A DNA stretch of 64,000 bases from Eutrigla gurnardus (lineage: Eukaryota > Chordata > Actinopteri > Perciformes > Triglidae). The stretch spans positions 21,745,046 to 21,809,045 of the forward strand of contig OY741273.1 in assembly GCA_963514095.1 (NCBI GenBank), in the 5' to 3' direction. Position numbers and translations under genes: made by a program. Shown here in pieces: positions 61,042 through 64,000 of the stretch. Each line of letters starts with the position of its first letter. The stretch's first letter is position 1. The notes beneath the pieces are model-generated. The model did no database searches. It had not been told where the DNA came from and was given only the letters and a program-made list of their open reading frames with translations.

Positions 61042-62219
61042 AGAATGAGGAAGCACCAGATGGAGAGGGAAAGAAAATACCCGACAAAGTAAACAAAAGC
61101 ACAAAACTGAGAATAGTATAGTATAGTATAGTATATTATATATATATATATATATATACATACACACATATTCATGGTTGCTTTTGGTAGCTAATAAGCT
61201 AGAAAAGCGCTATATGAATGCAGGTCCATTTGGACTGTGGAATTCCCACAGGTCATTTTCAGTTCATTCTTAAAAAAACATTAACTTTACCTGCAAACAG
61301 CCCACATTATTTCAGCTTATTTCCATGAAAATAGAGTATTAGAGTTATTATGTAGATTATATTAGAGTATCGAGCTGTATAGTGACTTTTTGTCATGAGG
61401 ACCTACAACACCTACACCATAGAATGAATCTAATATTTGTTCCTCATCGATCAGTTGATGTCTGAAAGACATGAGTGTTAAATGAAGTGAACATTCAATC
61501 CAAACTTTTGTTCTATTATAACAAAAAATCAAATCAACCAATCAACAATGTTTAGTTAATGTCGATAGTATGCTCTGTTTGTGTCTCGACTAAAGAAACA
61601 GGCTTGGACAAGAAATGTGTTCTCCAATTAGAAATACTCTTTCATAAACGGTCCATTCACTGAGGTAGTGGGGCTTGAAATACCACATGCATATGTATGA
61701 GTCAATGTAAAATCGTGCACGTATTTGTTTAGCCCCACAGAAAATATGATGTGTGCAGCACATTACGACCAATACACTTCACTGTGGTTGACTTCATTTG
61801 GTGGGATTCGACTAAGGAGAAATACACCAAATGGTGCAGTAGGAAAATATTAGGGCTTGAAATATTTTATTTTCTGTGCAAAGACAAAACATGATTTGAA
61901 GCCCTGGGTGGATTGGGGGCAGATTGAATTATAAGCTATTATTATGCTCATCCAATCAAAATGCAGAGTTGGGAACAAATATTTCACAAAGCCTTTGATT
62001 CCCTGCGCTACATTATTGGGGACAAAATGAACTAATTTGAACATTATTGTGGCATTAATGCATTTGCGCTCCTCTGGCAGCCTCAGTGGAACACAAAAAC
62101 AACACTCCAGGTGCTTTCCAGCTGTCACCGCCGGGAACGAGGACAGACAGCTGCACGGTGACAGTCCCAGGGACACGGAGCACAAAGGATTCTTCAACAA
62201 AATAGTTGTTAAAATCTCA
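60077..62219. other. Intergenic, no gene seen
   Basis: AT-rich sequence with short ORFs only. It contains a (GT)n tract at 61009-61038 and TATAG/AT repeats at about 61115-61157. A fragment AAAAGCGCTATATGAATGCA at 61203-61222 matches a common fish repeat end. Confidence 0.5.
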
Positions 62220-64000
62220 TTTATTCATCCCTGATATACAAAACAATGCTTCATTTTTTGACGTGAAAAATAGTCTCGATTTTGTTCAGCTCAGTCTGGT
62301 TTGGCCCTCGGGGTTTGCCGTAGAAGAGGCCACGAGTACAATGTAAAGTCCGTAGGAGCCCAAAGGAGTGGATAAAAGATAAACCTCAACAGCTGATGTG
62401 AGGGTCTGGTCTTATAAAAGCCCCTCAGACTGAAGTCGAAGATGGAGGGAAGCGTGATGAAACTGATCCAGGGTCAGTGCTTAAGGGGTGCCTTTTATGA
62501 GAGCACTCATGCAGCAGGATTCACCACGGAGCCTTTTAAGACCAGACAGGGAAGGTTTCCAAAAAGCCAAAAGGACGAGTCTAAGCCACTTCACTTCTCC
62601 AACAAAGGCTGAACGTCACCTAAAAGGTGCAAATGGCGTTTAACTTATTGATCCTCATGAGATTCTTCCAGCCTTCGTCGAGGCTTTTGAGAAACCCTCC
62701 CCCTGAAACCGTCAAATATCACTTCATCACACAAGCTGTGAGCGTCAGTTCTCCTCATATACATACATCTTTTTACACTTTTCAGGTTTCTTTACAAAAA
62801 TAAGGTTATCTTGCATTCATGTCATCAATTAAAACTTGGTTACAAAGTGAGATGAACAACAGTTATTGCACAAAGTGATTACCTACACGTAGATCATTCA
62901 TCAAAAGGAATCAAGAACATAATTTTGTACAACTTTCTACCTTGATTAATACAGACTAATAAATATGCATCTACCTCGGTCTCTATCTGTGCGGCAGCAC
63001 ATGAGACGAACACTTTCGGAGGCGTCCGCGGAGGGGAAGGGCTCGGGCAGACGGCGGAGTAATGAAAATCGATGAAAAGCACAAACAAATGAACAGAACC
63101 AAATCAGATGAGTGGATCTCAGTCAGTCGCTGGGGCGAGCAGATGGGGGGGGGGGGCTGGGGTGCTGACGACAACGACAGGTTGCCACGGCGACAACTGC
63201 ACACCCCCGCTGACACACCATCCGCCCCGCTTACATATTTTTGTGTACGTGTGTGAAGAGTGCCACGTCTGCATGCGTGTGACTTGAAATCCGAACGCTT
63301 ACAGGTGCTTTCCGCGTGTTCCCGTCGATGGAGAAGAGGACTCGATGCAGGCACTTGTGGAATAAACATGTTACCATCACATGCAGGTCCTTTCAACACC
63401 AACTTCCCTTGGCTTCATCTAACCGGCGGGGCCATTGCAAACCTTCATCCCATTAGTGTTATATCCCAAAAGATTAAAAAAAAAAAAACATTTCAATCAA
63501 TCTCTTACAAATCATCAAGTTTGGGGGAAAAAAATCCAACAAATATCATGAAAGAAGCCCCCAAGGCAAAATTTAAGATTGGTTTTATATTAAAGGGATG
63601 ATGTTATATATCCACATCCCCAGTTTAAAATCAGGCTTAATGGATAAAGCTTAATGGATGAATGGAAGATGCCGGTCAAAGTGGAATAATCTGATACTAC
63701 GAGTATAAAATACGATACTGTAAAGAGACATAACATACAGGCACAAGATGGCAACGGAGACACCAACACCATTCACCGGTCCCGTATTCGTTTCCATCGA
63801 GTTTTTGGTACATTTTCGATCGTATAGAACTCTCACATGCACTCTGTCATGCAAAGCCGTGCTGTTTCACGCTGTGTGTTTTACTTCCGGTGACGAGACG
63901 AGACGCCACCAAAAATACAAAAAAAATCCATGCAACGTGTCAGATTCTGACGACTACAATGACGTTGAGTGCGTATTTAAGGCATCCTAACACTAGAGCG
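62220..64000 (-). other. Possible 3' UTR of a - strand gene beyond the right edge
   Basis: On the - strand this stretch is AT-rich, low in repeats and without coding signal. It has AATAAA (complement of 62220-62225) near its end, and reads like a vertebrate 3' UTR (for example GTACAAAATTATGTTCTTGA). In human the gene next to FAM131A is CLCN2 on the opposite strand, so clcn2 is a candidate owner. No protein evidence is visible here. Confidence 0.3.

Overview
This is a vertebrate nuclear genome window, almost certainly from a teleost fish. Four multi-exon protein-coding genes lie on the + strand, with GT-AG introns, long UTRs and very dense GT/CA microsatellites. Dispersed repeats of types common in fish are also present. 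No bacterial, organellar or viral gene was recognised. Exons were assembled by hand from splice signals, reading phase and similarity to remembered vertebrate families. All four models keep an open frame through every junction.

Layout, left to right. (1) 1-5475: the 3' end of an eIF4G gene, best match eif4g1. Ten coding exons give 414 residues (MA3 and W2 domains), followed by a 3' UTR with several poly(A) signals. (2) 10177-22351: a complete 11-exon alkaline phosphatase (537 aa) of intestinal/placental type with a signal peptide and GPI-type tail. Its poly(A) signal is near 22710. (3) 28477-44339: a complete six-exon fam131a (408 aa) with a TATA promoter near 27864 and a candidate distal poly(A) signal near 48629. 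(4) 53120-56172: a three-exon HSPB7-like small heat shock protein (198 aa) with a TATA box and a CArG box upstream. From about 56990 to the right edge there is no recognisable + strand gene. That stretch holds a tRNA-derived SINE whose inside has expanded into 26 copies of a 41-bp unit. After it comes sequence resembling the 3' UTR of a - strand gene that starts beyond the window.

The gene order is informative. Human 3q27 carries EIF4G1-FAM131A-CLCN2. Its ancient duplicate on human 1p36 carries EIF4G3 and ALPL, and, separately, HSPB7-CLCNK-FAM131C. This fish segment has an alkaline phosphatase and an HSPB7 relative on the EIF4G1/FAM131A copy, where mammals have neither. The simplest reading is that it keeps whole-genome-duplication paralogues lost from the mammalian copy. 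The four genes do not form a pathway; they are neighbours by descent.

The most unusual structures are: alp exon 3 enclosed between a long (GT)n and a long (AC)n tract, with almost no polypyrimidine tract; the SINE-internal minisatellite with higher-order structure; a LINE 3' end split by a TTAA-flanked MITE-like insert; and substitutions around the alkaline phosphatase metal site.
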